A model generated the notes under the pieces. The model was not told the DNA's origin and made no database searches. It was given only the letters and a program-made list of their open reading frames with translations. Below are positions 30,975 to 42,600 of a stretch of DNA of 64,000 nucleotides, one piece after another. The stretch's first letter is position 1. Each line of letters starts with the position of its first letter. The stretch comes from Rosa chinensis (lineage: Eukaryota > Streptophyta > Magnoliopsida > Rosales > Rosaceae): the NCBI RefSeq assembly GCF_002994745.2, contig NC_037094.1, positions 45,211,139 to 45,275,138 of the forward strand, read 5' to 3'. Position numbers and translations under genes: made by a program.

Positions 30975-33641
30975 ATGGTTGAAGAATATAGAGTTGAGAA
31001 GATGATGGTTGAAGATGTTGGAGTTAAGGAGAAGGTGGATGAGGCCAAAGCATTTGAATCGAGTATGATGGGTGAAGATGATCAAGATTATGATTTTTGT
31101 GTGGGTGATATTGTGTGGGTTAAAACCAAAATAAACACATGGTGGCCTGCTAGAATTCATGATCCTGCAGATGCATCAAAGTACGGAGGAATTGAAAGTG
31201 ACCAAGAAGGCTGTCTGCTAGTTGGCTACTTTGGGATGGGTCATGTTGCCTGGTGCCGTCGATACCAACTGAAGCCTTTCCCCAAGTATTTCGAGCAGAT
31301 TTCAGGGCAGAGCAAGGCTAGAATTTTCGTTAAAGCTGTAGAGAAAGCTCTTGAAGAGTTTGGTCGCCGTGTCGAATTGAATATGACTTGTGCCTGTGTT
31401 TTGAAAGCAAACCGACTTTCAGTTGATGATGCTGCATCTAAGGAAGGAGTTTTGGTTCCTGACCGCAGCTCCAGTGAACTCGGTGAATTTTCAGCTACGC
31501 ATTTTGATTCTGCAAAGTTCCTTGCACATCTGAAAAATCTTGCACAGGTTGTTTCCAAAGTTGGCGTACTTGATTATACTGTTACACGTAGTCGATTATC
31601 AGCCTTCTGTACCTCCACAGGGCACAGGCAACTGCCTATGGATCTACTTCAGGAAGGAAATGATGCTGAAAGTGGTGCCGACGGGACCTTGCTGAAGCAA
31701 GCAGAGGAAAATGTTTTACATCAAGAGAAGAATGACGAGAATGAATCTTTTGCAAAGGTTTTTGGTGGGGGCAGTGCCGATAAAACTTCCATCTCAAGTT
31801 TAAAGTCCAGGAAGAGAAAGATGAAGAGGGATTCTGAAATTGAAGAGACTAGCCTCATGATATCCCCAACAGTGAAAGAGAGCAAGGCTTCTAGTGTAGT
31901 AAATGGTGATGGCGGGAATGAAGGAATGATTGAAATAGGCGCCGAGTCTAGAGAGAGAAAAAAGAGTAGGTACTTGTCTTACCCATACATAAATGTGGGG
32001 CAGAAAGGATTGTCTGCGGAAGGAATGGCGGCAACAATTGATGGTGGACCCCCTTCAAATTTTAAAAGCACTGGTGAGAAGTTCTGGAGGAAATGGTATA
32101 GGAGGTTTACTGGTGTGAGTAACATATCTGGTGATTCATATTTGAAAAATGCATCTTCTGCTGAGTTGCTTTCTGAATTCTGCTCTGCAGCCATCGACTG
32201 CCAGTATCCGATTGAAAATAAAGCATTTCATTCAGTTGCTTGGTTCATCTCTAACTTTAGGATATCAGTATTTCATGACGAGCCTTTTTGTGAAACCTAC
32301 AGTAAGAACATGGCTGGTCAGGATGAGGATAGAGATGCTGAGACTTGCCTGTTGGAAAATGGTGGCCAGAATGAGGCTAAATCTGAGCCAAAGAAAAGAA
32401 ATAAAAAGGCAGTTTCGAAGCATCTAGAGGGTGAAGATGCTGCCAACACGTCAAGCTTAGTTCAAAGCCCTGCAACTGCTGTAGAGGGTATGAATGGAAA
32501 CCTTGGCAAGAAAAGGGGACGACCAAAGTTAGGGAGATCCAAGACTAAATCCCTTTCTGGGATGTCAGATGTCAATATAAGCATTGCCCCTGATGGCCAA
32601 ATGGTACAAGATTCTTCAGCTGTCGGCCCTCTCATGCCCTGTGATAAGCCTAAGCAAAAGAAAAGAGAGAAGGTGGAAGGAGCAAGTCAAGCAAGTTTGC
32701 AGACTAAACAAACAATTGGTATACCTGATTTGAATGGTAACAGTGTTCTACCTACCGTTCTGGTTAATAAACAACAGACTATTGGCCATGCTGTTTCTGA
32801 AGGTAACATTCAGCTAGAAAAGAGATTGGGGACGGAAACTGCTTCAGAGCACTCAATATCCAATATGGCTCCTGGCTTAGTTGATGCCAATGGAAACAAT
32901 TTGAAACCTGGTACATTGGTTGTAGATCTGGGGATTCGTGCTAAGGCTTTGGCATGCCTGGACTCTAAACAGGTGACCAGCCTGCTCACAGATGAGAGTA
33001 AACCTGCCCCGAAAAAGAGAAAGAGAAAGGATAAAGTAGATCCGGGGTTTCCTGTTCAAGCTGACGGTATTCCAGATTTGAATGGAAATAGTGCTGAATG
33101 CCTTACACCTTCAAGTAAACCTGAGCGGAAGAGGAGGAGGAGAAAAGGAGAAGGTCTAGCAACCGCTCTCCTCTTGACATTTGTGTCCGGAATTCCACTG
33201 CCTTCAAAAGATGATTTAATCTCAACATTTTGTAGGTTTGGACCCTTGAAAGAATCGGAGACTCAGTTATTAAAAGATTCTAGTAGTGCACAGGTTGTAT
33301 TCATGGAAAGTGCTGATGCTGGAGAGGCATTTCAGAGTTTAGAGAAGAACAACCCTTTTGGCACAAACCTTGTTGCTTACAAGCGCTTTAATCTTCCATC
33401 AGTGTCCAAGGTTTTAGCCACAAGCCTATCCTCTCCGCCCACTAAGAGATTGGTGACTCCTGTACAATCGCCTGCCAAGGGACCTTGCCTTGACACCATA
33501 AGGCAGAATCTTCAGATGATGACATCAATGCTGGAGACTTCAGGTGATACTCTTTCTCCAGAGATGAGAGCCAAACTGGAGTGTGAAATAAAAGGCCTCC
33601 TACAGAAGGTGAGCTCCACAGCTGGTTCGTCCTCTGCTTAA
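30975..33641 (+). CDS. PWWP-domain protein, paralog 1 (888 aa)
   Basis: Single open frame. The PWWP domain starts near residue 43 (VGDIVWVKTKINTWWPARI); such domains bind methylated histone tails and DNA, placing the protein at chromatin. A plant-specific central region follows (residues ~370-430; FWRKWYRRFTGV, VAWFISNFRISVF). Next come Lys/Arg-rich, AT-hook-like segments (KKRGRPKLGRSK) and repeated IPDLNGN motifs. A C-terminal RRM-like fold lies at ~729-808 (LISTFCRFGPLKESET, AQVVFMESADAGEAF). Compared with paralog 2 it lacks about 450 N-terminal residues. The first 30 residues (VEKMMVEDVGV) are a remnant of paralog 2's acidic repeat. The ATG directly follows an AG, so a different upstream exon cannot be excluded. 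Confidence 0.9.
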   Translation: MVEEYRVEKMMVEDVGVKEKVDEAKAFESSMMGEDDQDYDFCVGDIVWVKTKINTWWPARIHDPADASKYGGIESDQEGCLLVGYFGMGHVAWCRRYQLKPFPKYFEQISGQSKARIFVKAVEKALEEFGRRVELNMTCACVLKANRLSVDDAASKEGVLVPDRSSSELGEFSATHFDSAKFLAHLKNLAQVVSKVGVLDYTVTRSRLSAFCTSTGHRQLPMDLLQEGNDAESGADGTLLKQAEENVLHQEKNDENESFAKVFGGGSADKTSISSLKSRKRKMKRDSEIEETSLMISPTVKESKASSVVNGDGGNEGMIEIGAESRERKKSRYLSYPYINVGQKGLSAEGMAATIDGGPPSNFKSTGEKFWRKWYRRFTGVSNISGDSYLKNASSAELLSEFCSAAIDCQYPIENKAFHSVAWFISNFRISVFHDEPFCETYSKNMAGQDEDRDAETCLLENGGQNEAKSEPKKRNKKAVSKHLEGEDAANTSSLVQSPATAVEGMNGNLGKKRGRPKLGRSKTKSLSGMSDVNISIAPDGQMVQDSSAVGPLMPCDKPKQKKREKVEGASQASLQTKQTIGIPDLNGNSVLPTVLVNKQQTIGHAVSEGNIQLEKRLGTETASEHSISNMAPGLVDANGNNLKPGTLVVDLGIRAKALACLDSKQVTSLLTDESKPAPKKRKRKDKVDPGFPVQADGIPDLNGNSAECLTPSSKPERKRRRRKGEGLATALLLTFVSGIPLPSKDDLISTFCRFGPLKESETQLLKDSSSAQVVFMESADAGEAFQSLEKNNPFGTNLVAYKRFNLPSVSKVLATSLSSPPTKRLVTPVQSPAKGPCLDTIRQNLQMMTSMLETSGDTLSPEMRAKLECEIKGLLQKVSSTAGSSSA

Positions 33642-34483
33642 TTAGATTAGGTTATGTACTTCTTGTGAAGGTTGTCGATGTAGGACTTTTTAGGGCAGGT
33701 TCTTTTGGTGATGTTGATGTTAAAAGACCTCTGTGATAGTTTGACGAGAGGGCATGAGCAGTGACCCAATGTACGTCTTCTTTTGGCTGGTGAATGATCA
33801 GAACTATGTATTCTGGAACCTCTTTGTAACTTTTCCAGCTTGTGAATGATCTGACCTTATGTATCTCTAATAATGTAGCATTTCATATTTACACCTTTAT
33901 TTTGTATGTTTTTCCCTCTGGTCTTTCCCCACATTGCTTTATGCGCTAACAAAGTTCCATCAGTTTTTCAGCACGAATTATTTCCAATGCTTTTGAAGTG
34001 GATAGTGACGTTAATGAAATGAGTTTTGCAATTCTGCAACAAATTATGTGTATTAATTTGTCATCCATATCCATTTAATTTTTTTTGTATTAAGGAGTAA
34101 GACAATGTGTGAGGAAGGACGGTTACTAATTATGCTTTTTACGTGGCCAAATTACACTTCATGCTTGTTATACGGACGCTTGCAGTATATTAATTATGTG
34201 TTAATCTTTACATGCCACTTATACAATTGTTAGAAAAACATTTCTTTTTATACTAAATGCTCATCATGGTCATTTTTCTGACTAATCTGTTGACTTGCAG
34301 ATATAACTCATATAAGTCTGACACTATTATATCTCTCAGATCAGAGTGAAATAGAGTGAGTACATGTTAATACTTTTGGAATCCTTAAAGTTTATCTCTC
34401 TATAGTGGATAATCTGCAACTATGATTCCAAACAAATTTGGGCGTATGTCTGCTGTAGCCAATTGGCTTTTACTTTAGGTATT
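33642..34483 (+). other. 3' UTR of PWWP gene 1 and short intergenic region
   Basis: The first ~250 bases are clearly similar to the 3' flank of PWWP gene 2 (TTTTGGCTGGTGAATGAT). Beyond about 33890 the paralogous similarity is lost. No other gene is seen. Confidence 0.6.
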
Positions 34484-37400
34484 GGCTCACTGTTCTGGCA
34501 GGGCTTCTGCCAGACCTTGTTGATAAGGTAAGCATGAGCATATGCCAGTCTGTTTCATAGGTCCTTGATATGAAAGTTAATGTCCTTCATGTTTTTGGTC
34601 TTGCTTATGTGATTGTCCATTGTTGTTGTTTCATTTTGTTTTAAGTTTCTTGCTTGATTATGTTCATATAAATGAAAAATCAGATTGGATACGTTTTATC
34701 ATTGCTTTATGATTTTGAGAGGTCAGTGTGAAACATGGTAGGCAGTGGCAAGTGAAGGTGGGATGGATGATGCTAAAAGAAGGCGTAATGCCTTTGCTCG
34801 CTTTTTTTTCTGCTCACTTGGCATGGTAAATATGCTCTCTGGGTATTCCTAAAGAAAAAATGTAATTTGGCTTGGAATCTAATGGAGTTTGAGGTTCCCA
34901 TTAGGTATCCCAGTATCATGATTGTAGCATAGGTTTATGTTTCTTCTCTATATAATTTGGTCTCGACAATGACTTCTATAATGAAAAATGCTTTCAATTC
35001 CTAGATAAAGTTATCCACAAATCAAAAGATCTGGTCTTCTCAATGAGTAGATCACTAGTTCATACAGATTGATGAAATTTTAGGCGTGCTTGTTGCATTC
35101 AACAACTTACAACTGGCTGTGTAGGTTGATGGAAGAGCCTGCTGCATATGGAAAGTTAGGGTTGGCCAATCTATTGGAACTGAGGGAAGAATGCATGAGG
35201 GAGTTCCAACGTTGATGCTTATAGAAGTATAAAGCAAAGGTAACTGCACTTTTTTCGATGAAGCTGTTAAGAAGTTTCAGTCTGAGGCTACCTTATTCCT
35301 GGCGAGCTTAATAACTATACTGTTTGGACTGTAATTTTGTCTAAAGAAAAAAAAAATCACAAAATCATCTGAAAAAAACAAGATTTTCAGGGTTCAGAGG
35401 ACATTAAACTGCACCAGTGGTGCACCTGATGCATGTCTCCCCTTTTTGGTCTAACCCTCTTTCCCCCTCTTTTATGACGTAGCAGGGAAAACGAGGCATC
35501 ACTTGCTGTTTTACCTGATCTGCTCCTGGAACTTGATAGTATGAGTGAGGTACACTTCCCATACTTCATCCATAGAGATTAGAGGTGAAATCACCACACG
35601 CATAATTATGGTATCACCTGATATTTTGCTGTTCATATTGCATGCTTTATCATTGCAAAACCTTACCTGAAATTACGAAAAGCCTGTTCTTTGTAGATAA
35701 ACTATCAAAAATATGGTTTGTAGTGGGTGGCTGGTTGAACCTTTTATTCTCCATTTGGCAAACGCATGTTCTTTTTTTTTTTCCAGCACAGTTACCACTA
35801 CATCTGCCTCTTTTCAAACCATTGATGTGATTATCTGCAGGAAACAATAACACTTTCCCTTATTGAAGGTGTTCTAGCTGCAAACTTTTTTGACTGGGGG
35901 GGTCCCGTGCCTGTGTGGATTCTATCATAAAGGAACAATTATTGAAATCTACTGAATGAGTCGTGATAAGATGCAAAGACCTTGGCGGGTAAGTGGATCC
36001 AAAATAATACTCCTGTGTCGTTTGACTCGTTTCAGTTTTTTTATTTTTTTTAATATAATTTAATCTTGTGTAAAGGAGCTCGTTATCTTAATTTAGGTGG
36101 ATGATTTTGATGTCTTTCAAAAGAGAATGTTAGGATCTGGAGACAAGAAACCTCGCCCACATGAAAGAGCGTTGCCCTTTGTGGATAACTCAGGTACTGA
36201 CATTGTTCTAGGAATGCTTCCCCTAGCACAGGAACTTCTCTGCCTGTGGAACAGAGGTAAGTTCCCTTATTGGTGAAGCTGTTAATCACCTTGTTGGATG
36301 ACTAGTCCATCTTCTATTATTTTCAATATCTTTGTTTGGTTTGTTTGTCTTCTATGAAATTTAGAGTGTGGTGGCTTCATTTCTGCAAGTACAAGGTGCT
36401 TTAGGTCTTACACTAATATATAAAACATGGATATGCAAAATAATTATAGCTGCCAGAAAAAAGAAAAAAAAAAAAGGGTCTTCTTTTGTGATCTCTGTTT
36501 TCCAGACTTCATTTTCTGCACATGCTTGACTGAGATAGCTTATTTTGCATATGAGTAAATGTTGCAGTAAAACGTCAGTAATGAGATTGTCTTTGCAGGT
36601 TGTTTTGGTTGCCAACTCCCTTCCAGCTCTAAATGATGTCACTGCCATGGAGCTTCCTGAGATTGTCGCTGAAGCTGCCAAGGTTGGTCTCAATGCATAC
36701 CCAGTTCTATGTTTCTCTTTCCATCTTGCATTTGAGTTCCCATTCCCAATGGAAGTAAAATCTTTCTGCGGGCCCTCAATGTCAAGCCTTTTGCCTTCTT
36801 TCTCTCACTATTCCTTGTCTAACCGTTTCTGTTCAGTGGTTTATGTATTAGATTTTCAGTTCTTTTACCTACTATCAAATCTGAATTCTATGCATAAGTA
36901 GTTAGATCCCTTAGTCAAATATTCAAACTATTTAATATTTTTTTAAATCCAAACACGATCAAGTCATTTAACTTTCTCTTTCCTGTACATAAGTATAGAC
37001 AAGAAAGTGATTTTTCTAGTCAATAGCAATGTGACATTCTTTGGAGAGCTGCTGAAGTGGGAGGCGTCCTTCTGGATCCATGGTTAGCAACCTAAAGGAA
37101 ATTCATCTTCGGTTCCATTAATGGTTGTGGCAGCCCTTGCATAGACTTAATGCAGGTCAGCTCTAAGCTAGCTGCTGCTGCAAAAGAGGCTGATTTGATA
37201 TGATATTCGCTCCAGTTACTAAAATCATAGCATTACTAAACATAAAAAACACATGAAAGAAAAGAAAACTTTTGAAATCACTTTTGCTGATATTTATTAT
37301 ACACTAACCATGCAGATTATCTTGGAAGGTATGGGCAGAGCTCTTCATACCAACTTCAATGCCAGGTTTAAGTGTGATGCTTTAAAGGTGAGATTCTTGG

Positions 37401-37632
37401 GTAGCCTTACTTTGAAATGTGGGACTGGTTTTATTTGATCACCAGTTCAGCATTTTCTTTCAGATTGTTTCTTTGAAATTATTCTTGTGTTGAGTGAAAA
37501 CCAAGTTAACACGAACAACTTTTGCAGCTTGCAATGGTGAAGCATCATAGGATGGCAGATATATTGATTAAAAGAAAACATACGAATGTGGTTGCAGACA
37601 CGAACCGGCAAGTTAAAAGCTCCGGTTCATAA
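34484..37632 (+). pseudogene. Pantothenate kinase 2 C-terminal (DUF89/ARMT1-like phosphatase) pseudogene
   Basis: Exon-like blocks in order encode plant PANK2 C-terminal sequence: 34484-34527 (LLPDLVDK), ~34744-34826 (AVASEGGMDDAKRRRNAFAR), ~35125-35242 (PAAYGKLGLANLLELREE), ~35488-35550 (NEASLAVLPDLLLELDSM), ~35841-35990 (GVLAANFFDWG), ~36097-36258 (RMLGSGDKKPRPHERAL), ~36599-36684 (VVLVANSLPALNDVTAMELP), ~37020-37200, 37317-37387 (LEGMGRALHTNF) and 37528-37632. Introns with GT/AG edges are kept, so it arose by DNA duplication. Defects: frameshifts near 35200 and 35930, in-frame stops near 35955 and 37090, and no kinase half. The DUF89 domain is a metabolite phosphatase thought to act on damaged phosphopantetheine-type compounds. 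This copy is dead. Confidence 0.88.
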
Positions 37633-39341
37633 ACAAGTTGTAGGGTCTAATGGAGTAATGGTCATGTGTGGGTGCAGTGAGTAGCCAGAGCTTGTAATAA
37701 GGGGGGTCATGAAAGTTAAGGTTTATATTTAAGTGAAAATTTTTTACTAAATAAAAAAAAAAAAAAAATCTCAATTTCCTTATAAATGTGACTTAAATCT
37801 ATAGCACATGGAGGTTTTATTCAAAAATCAAGTAAAAAATTCATTTGAAGCAAAAGAAATATAAAGTCATTGAAACATTTTACAAGCATGTTAAGTGAAA
37901 AAGTATTAGATCTCTATAGCGGAAAAGCTAAGGTCAAGGGGGTCATTTAACTCTTCGCGTCCCTAGCTAGGCCCCTATGTGCGGAGAGGTTGCTACAATC
38001 ATACGAAGATGATAAAGGTTTATCATCTTAATTTTGACAATGATAAAGGTTCTCATTGCAATAGAGATTATGACTTTATGTTGATACTCGATACAAAATA
38101 TGATAGAATTGTAGAGATAATCCCAGGTTTAGTTTCTGTTGGAGATGCTGTATTTTCTTTAATAATGCTCTTTTTTTTTTTTCTCTGTGTGCCCACCCTA
38201 CTGTAATGAAAAATAAGGTGCGCTCGTCATCCTGAATTTCATAATGGAAGCACCCGAGGAAAGAAAATTATTTAATATAATACAAAGGAATCTAGGTCAT
38301 TGCAAAATAAAAACTCGTTTTATTTTGCTGGACTTTTCATACGATTATGAGCCAGTGAGTTGAATAATTATTATGTCACGGAATCTAGCCATTTGGATCA
38401 AAGTGGCTTTTCGCTTGTCTAACCTAGTCAAAATAATGCCAAGGTAAAGAAGTCATTGTCAAAATTATATGCAATGAGAACAATCAATCTTTGTCATGAT
38501 GGGATGTTTTACAGTGCACTACAGTTTCAATGCTATTCACCGTACGACCTTACGTGCAATCCGTTACCTTTATACCTGTTGATCAGAACAACGGTTAAGA
38601 TTAAAGAGCATTCATGTTAAATATTACTAGTAATTATTTTAAAATTTTACTTTTGTCAAATCCTTCATTGACAAGAAGATTTCGAGTGGGGTTGTGTCAT
38701 AATATCTGTTAGACTAATCAATAAAAGATTAAACACTCACGATATGTGACGGATGAGTGAAAAACAGAAAATGCATTGAAAAACACAACTTCATTTGAGA
38801 CCATAACTTTGTTATCAATACGTGTTGCAAACTTTATACGGTTGAAATAAGACACCAATGTGAATCAAATTTTTTTTCTTTTATAAGCTTTAACCTAACA
38901 ATGGGAAAAAGAAAACTAGTTTGTGTGCCAATAATCCCCATTAGATGCATAAAATGTAAACCAAAATTGAATTAAAAAAAAAAAAAAATAGTATGAGTTG
39001 AATACTTGGGTAGGTAAAGCTAGTTGAAGACAAAAGAAAAGAAACTAGGATGTGGTGGAAGGAAGCGAAGGAAACAGTGTATCACGTGCAAATGGTACCT
39101 GGAAGTGGAAACCACAAAGGGCAGCTTTAAATACGGACACTTCACACTTTCACCACTCACTTAGAACCAACCAAGAGCAAAATACAAACCGAGAAACAAG
39201 AACAATGAATGACCCTTTTGTTAACGTAGTTTTCGCCTAAACATTTTCCTTTGGCCTCCTCTTCACAACACAAGAGATTCCCCAACAACACAAAACACCC
39301 TAAATTTTAACTCTCTCCCTCCCTCTAACCCTTCACAAAGC
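37633..39341. other. Intergenic region and promoter of PWWP gene 2
   Basis: Possible transposon scraps occur at 37695-37975 (GGGGGGTCATGAAAG and GGGGGTCATTTAACTC at its ends), but no terminal structure could be proved. The 39240-39340 part is CT-rich and probably 5' UTR. No gene is recognised. Confidence 0.45.
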
Positions 39342-39401
39342 ATGGCACTTTTTGAAGCTGGACTACTCGGATCACAGACCCAGTATGGTGTTTTTTGTTG
39401 A
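39342..39401 (+). promoter_or_regulatory. Candidate upstream ORF (19 codons) in the PWWP gene 2 leader
   Basis: ATG 39342 to TGA 39399-39401 in the likely 5' leader. It ends two bases before a plausible intron donor (GTAATT at 39403). The paired acceptor is TTGATCAG at 39600-39607. If transcribed, it could reduce translation of the main ORF. Confidence 0.35.
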
Positions 39402-39658
39402 GGTAATTTCATATATTCATCCATTTTGTGAAATCCCAAATGAGAAAGTATTGTTCTTTCCTTTGATTTTCTTTTGGTTCTTGATTTTTATTTATGATTT
39501 TTGTCTTGGTAGATTTCTTTTTGTTTTTGGTTGGGAACATTTCTTTTGAATAGGGGAGTGATAATGACATGTATATATATATTTTTTTCTTTTTGTGTGT
39601 TGATCAGCTTTGGATTTTTGCAAGATAAGTAGTCGACTTGTTTTGGGCACTATTGACA

Positions 39659-42600
39659 ATGGAGACTCCCAAAACCCCAGAAACCCTAGAGGCTGCTGGG
39701 TTCTTAGACTGGAATGAAAGCTGTCCCGGGTTAGAAGAGTCTTTTTCCAACATTTTCGAAAGTAATGGAAGAAGAGTTGATTTTGGTCATAATGATGTTG
39801 GGCTTGGGACTATGGAAGTGGCAACTCAAGTGGTGCAACCTGAGGAGACAATGTTAGATGGTACTAAAGGAGGAGTTTTGGAATTAGGTGTGCATGAAAC
39901 AATGTCTGGTCTCGGAAACAGTTGCGTGAATGATTTTGGGTTCGGCACTGTGGAAGTGGCAACTCAAATGGCGCAAGCGGAGGAAACAATATTAGATGGT
40001 TCTAAAAGAGAAGATTTGGAATTGGGTGCTGATGCAGCGATTTCTGGTGTACAGAAGAGTTGCGGGAATGATTTTGGGTTCAGCACCGTGGAAGTCGCAA
40101 ATCAAATGGTGGAACCGGAGGAAACAATATTAGATGGTACTAAAAGAGAAGATTTGGAATTGGGTGTTGATGCAGCGGTTTCTGGTGTACAGAAGAGTTG
40201 CGTGAATGGGGTTGGGGTGGAAGAGGTTTATATCATTAATACTCATGTTGATGTGGGAGATGAGGCTCAGATGGTATCCAAACTGAAACTGTTGCAATCA
40301 GAAAAGGAAAATGACCATCAGAATGTTTCTGTGGAGTTAAAGTCTGTGGATGATGATCGTACAAATGAAGACAAAACATTGGGGCTGAGTACGGATGGTA
40401 GTCAGAGAGATGATGATGGAGTTGAGAAGATGTTTGAAGGTGTTAAAGTAGAGAAGATGGTTGAAGGTTTTAGAGTTGAGAAGATGGTTGAAGATGGTGG
40501 AGTTGAGAAGATGGTTGAAGATGGTGGAGTTGAGAAGATGGTTGAAGATGGTGAAGTTGAGAAGATGGTTGGATATGATGGAGTTCAGAAGATAGTGGAT
40601 GATGATCATATGAATGAAGACAAAGCTTTAGGATTGAGTATGGGTGGTGGTCAGAGAGAAGATGATGGAGTTGAGAAAATGTCTGAAGATGGTGGTGATG
40701 AGAAGATGTCTGAAGATGGTGGAGTTGAGAAAATGTTTGAAGATGGTGAAGTTGAGAAAATGTTTAAAGATGGTGGAGTTGAGAAGACGGTTGAAGATGA
40801 TGGAGTAGAGAAGGCAAAGGACGACGATGGTATGAATGAGGCCAAAGCATTGGCATCGAGTATCGGTGGTAGTCAAAGAGAAGATGATGTTGGGAAGATC
40901 CTTGTGGACGATGCTATCACTGAAGACAAAGCATTGGGATCAGATGGGATTGAATCGACTGTTGATTTAACTGGCAACAAGCAAGAAGTTTCTGGTGATG
41001 GTATTTCGCTGTTTGTGGATTTTACTGGCCCTCCACCAGGATTTATTGTTGATATGGGTCCTGGGATCACAAGCAAGGGCAATGCACAAGAATTTGGAGA
41101 TGATGAACTGGAGAAGGATGAAGATGATCAAGATTATGATTTTTCTGTGGGTGATATTGTATGGGTTAAAACTAAAATAAAGACATGGTGGCCTGGTAGG
41201 ATTCATGATCCTGTAGATGGATCAAAGTACGGGATGGTTAGTGACCAAGAAGGCTGTCTACTAGTTGGGTACTTTGGGATGGGTCATGTTGCTTGGTGTC
41301 GTCGATACCAACTAAAGCCCTTCCCTCAGTACTTTGAGCAGATTTCAGGGCAAAGCAAGGCTAGAATTTTTGTTGGAGCTGTAGAGAAAGCTCTTGAAGA
41401 GTTTGGTGGCCGTGTAAAATTGAATATGACTTGTGCCTGTATTTTGAAAGAAAATCGACTGTCAGTTGATGGTCCAGCATCTAAGGAAGGAGTTCCTGAC
41501 CGCAACTCTAGTGAACTTGGTGAATTTTCAGTTACTCATTTTGATTCTGCAAAGTTCCTTGCACATCTGAAAAATCTTGCTCAGGTTGTTTCCAAAGTTG
41601 GCATACTTGATTATACTGTTACACTTGGTCGATTATCAGCCTTCTATAGCTCCACAGGGCACAGCCAGCTGCCAATGCATCTACTTCGGGAAGGAAATGA
41701 TGCTGAAAGTGGTGCCGACGGAACCTTGCTGATGCAAACAGATGAAACTATCTTACATCAAGAAAAGAATGACAAGAATGAAGCTTTTGCAAAGCTTTTT
41801 GGTGGGGGCAGTGCTGATAAAACTTCCATCTCAAGTTCAAAGTCCAGGAAGAGAAAGATGAAGAGGGATTCTGAAATTGAAGAGACTAGCCTAGTGATAT
41901 CCCCGACAGTGAAAGAAAGCAATGCTTCCAGTCTAGGAAATGGTGATGGCGGAAATGAAGGAATGATTGAAATAGGCGCTGAGTCGAGAGAAAGGAAGAA
42001 GAGTAGGTACTTGTCTTACCCATATGTAAACTGGGGGCAGAAAGGATTGTCTGCGGAAGGAATGGCAGCAACTACTGATGGTGGACCACCGTCTAATTTT
42101 AAAAGCACTGGTGAGAAATTCTGGAGGAAATGGCATAGGAGGTTTACTGGTGTGAATAACACATCTGGTAATTCAAATGTGAAAAATACGTCTTCTGCTG
42201 AGTTGCTTTCTGAATTCTGCTCTGCAGCCATCGGCTGCCAGTATCCGATTGAAAATAAAGCATTTGATTCAGTTGCTTGGTTCATCTCTAACTTCAGGAT
42301 ATCAGTATTTCATGATGAGCCCATTTGTGAAACCTACAGTAAGAACATGGCTGGTCAGGATGAGGATAAAGATGCTGAACCTTGCCTGTTGGAAAATGGT
42401 GGCCAGAATGAGGCTAAATCTGAGCCAAAGAAAAGAAATAAAAAGGCAGTTTCGAAGCAATCAGAGGGTGAAGACGCTGCCAACACGTCAAGCTTAGTTC
42501 AAAGCCCTGCAACTGCTGTAGAGGGTATGAATGGAAACCTTGGCAAGAAAAGGGGACGACCAAAGTTAGGGAGATCCAAGACTAAATCCCTTTCTGGGAT

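Noticed and set aside
36545..36901. 118-codon + strand open frame
   Set aside because: It reads through one PANK2 pseudogene exon and into intron sequence. It has no independent support.
37695..37975. Possible small transposon with GGGGGTCAT-type ends
   Set aside because: The two ends are in direct rather than clear inverted orientation and no target duplication was found.
39638..39658. Upstream extension of PWWP gene 2 to a TTG codon
   Set aside because: TTG is not a plausible start; ATG 39659 has a good context and begins the conserved acidic arm.
40337..40876. Minus-strand open frames with repeating Asn/Leu/Ser patterns
   Set aside because: They are shadows of the VEKMVEDGG minisatellite in PWWP gene 2.
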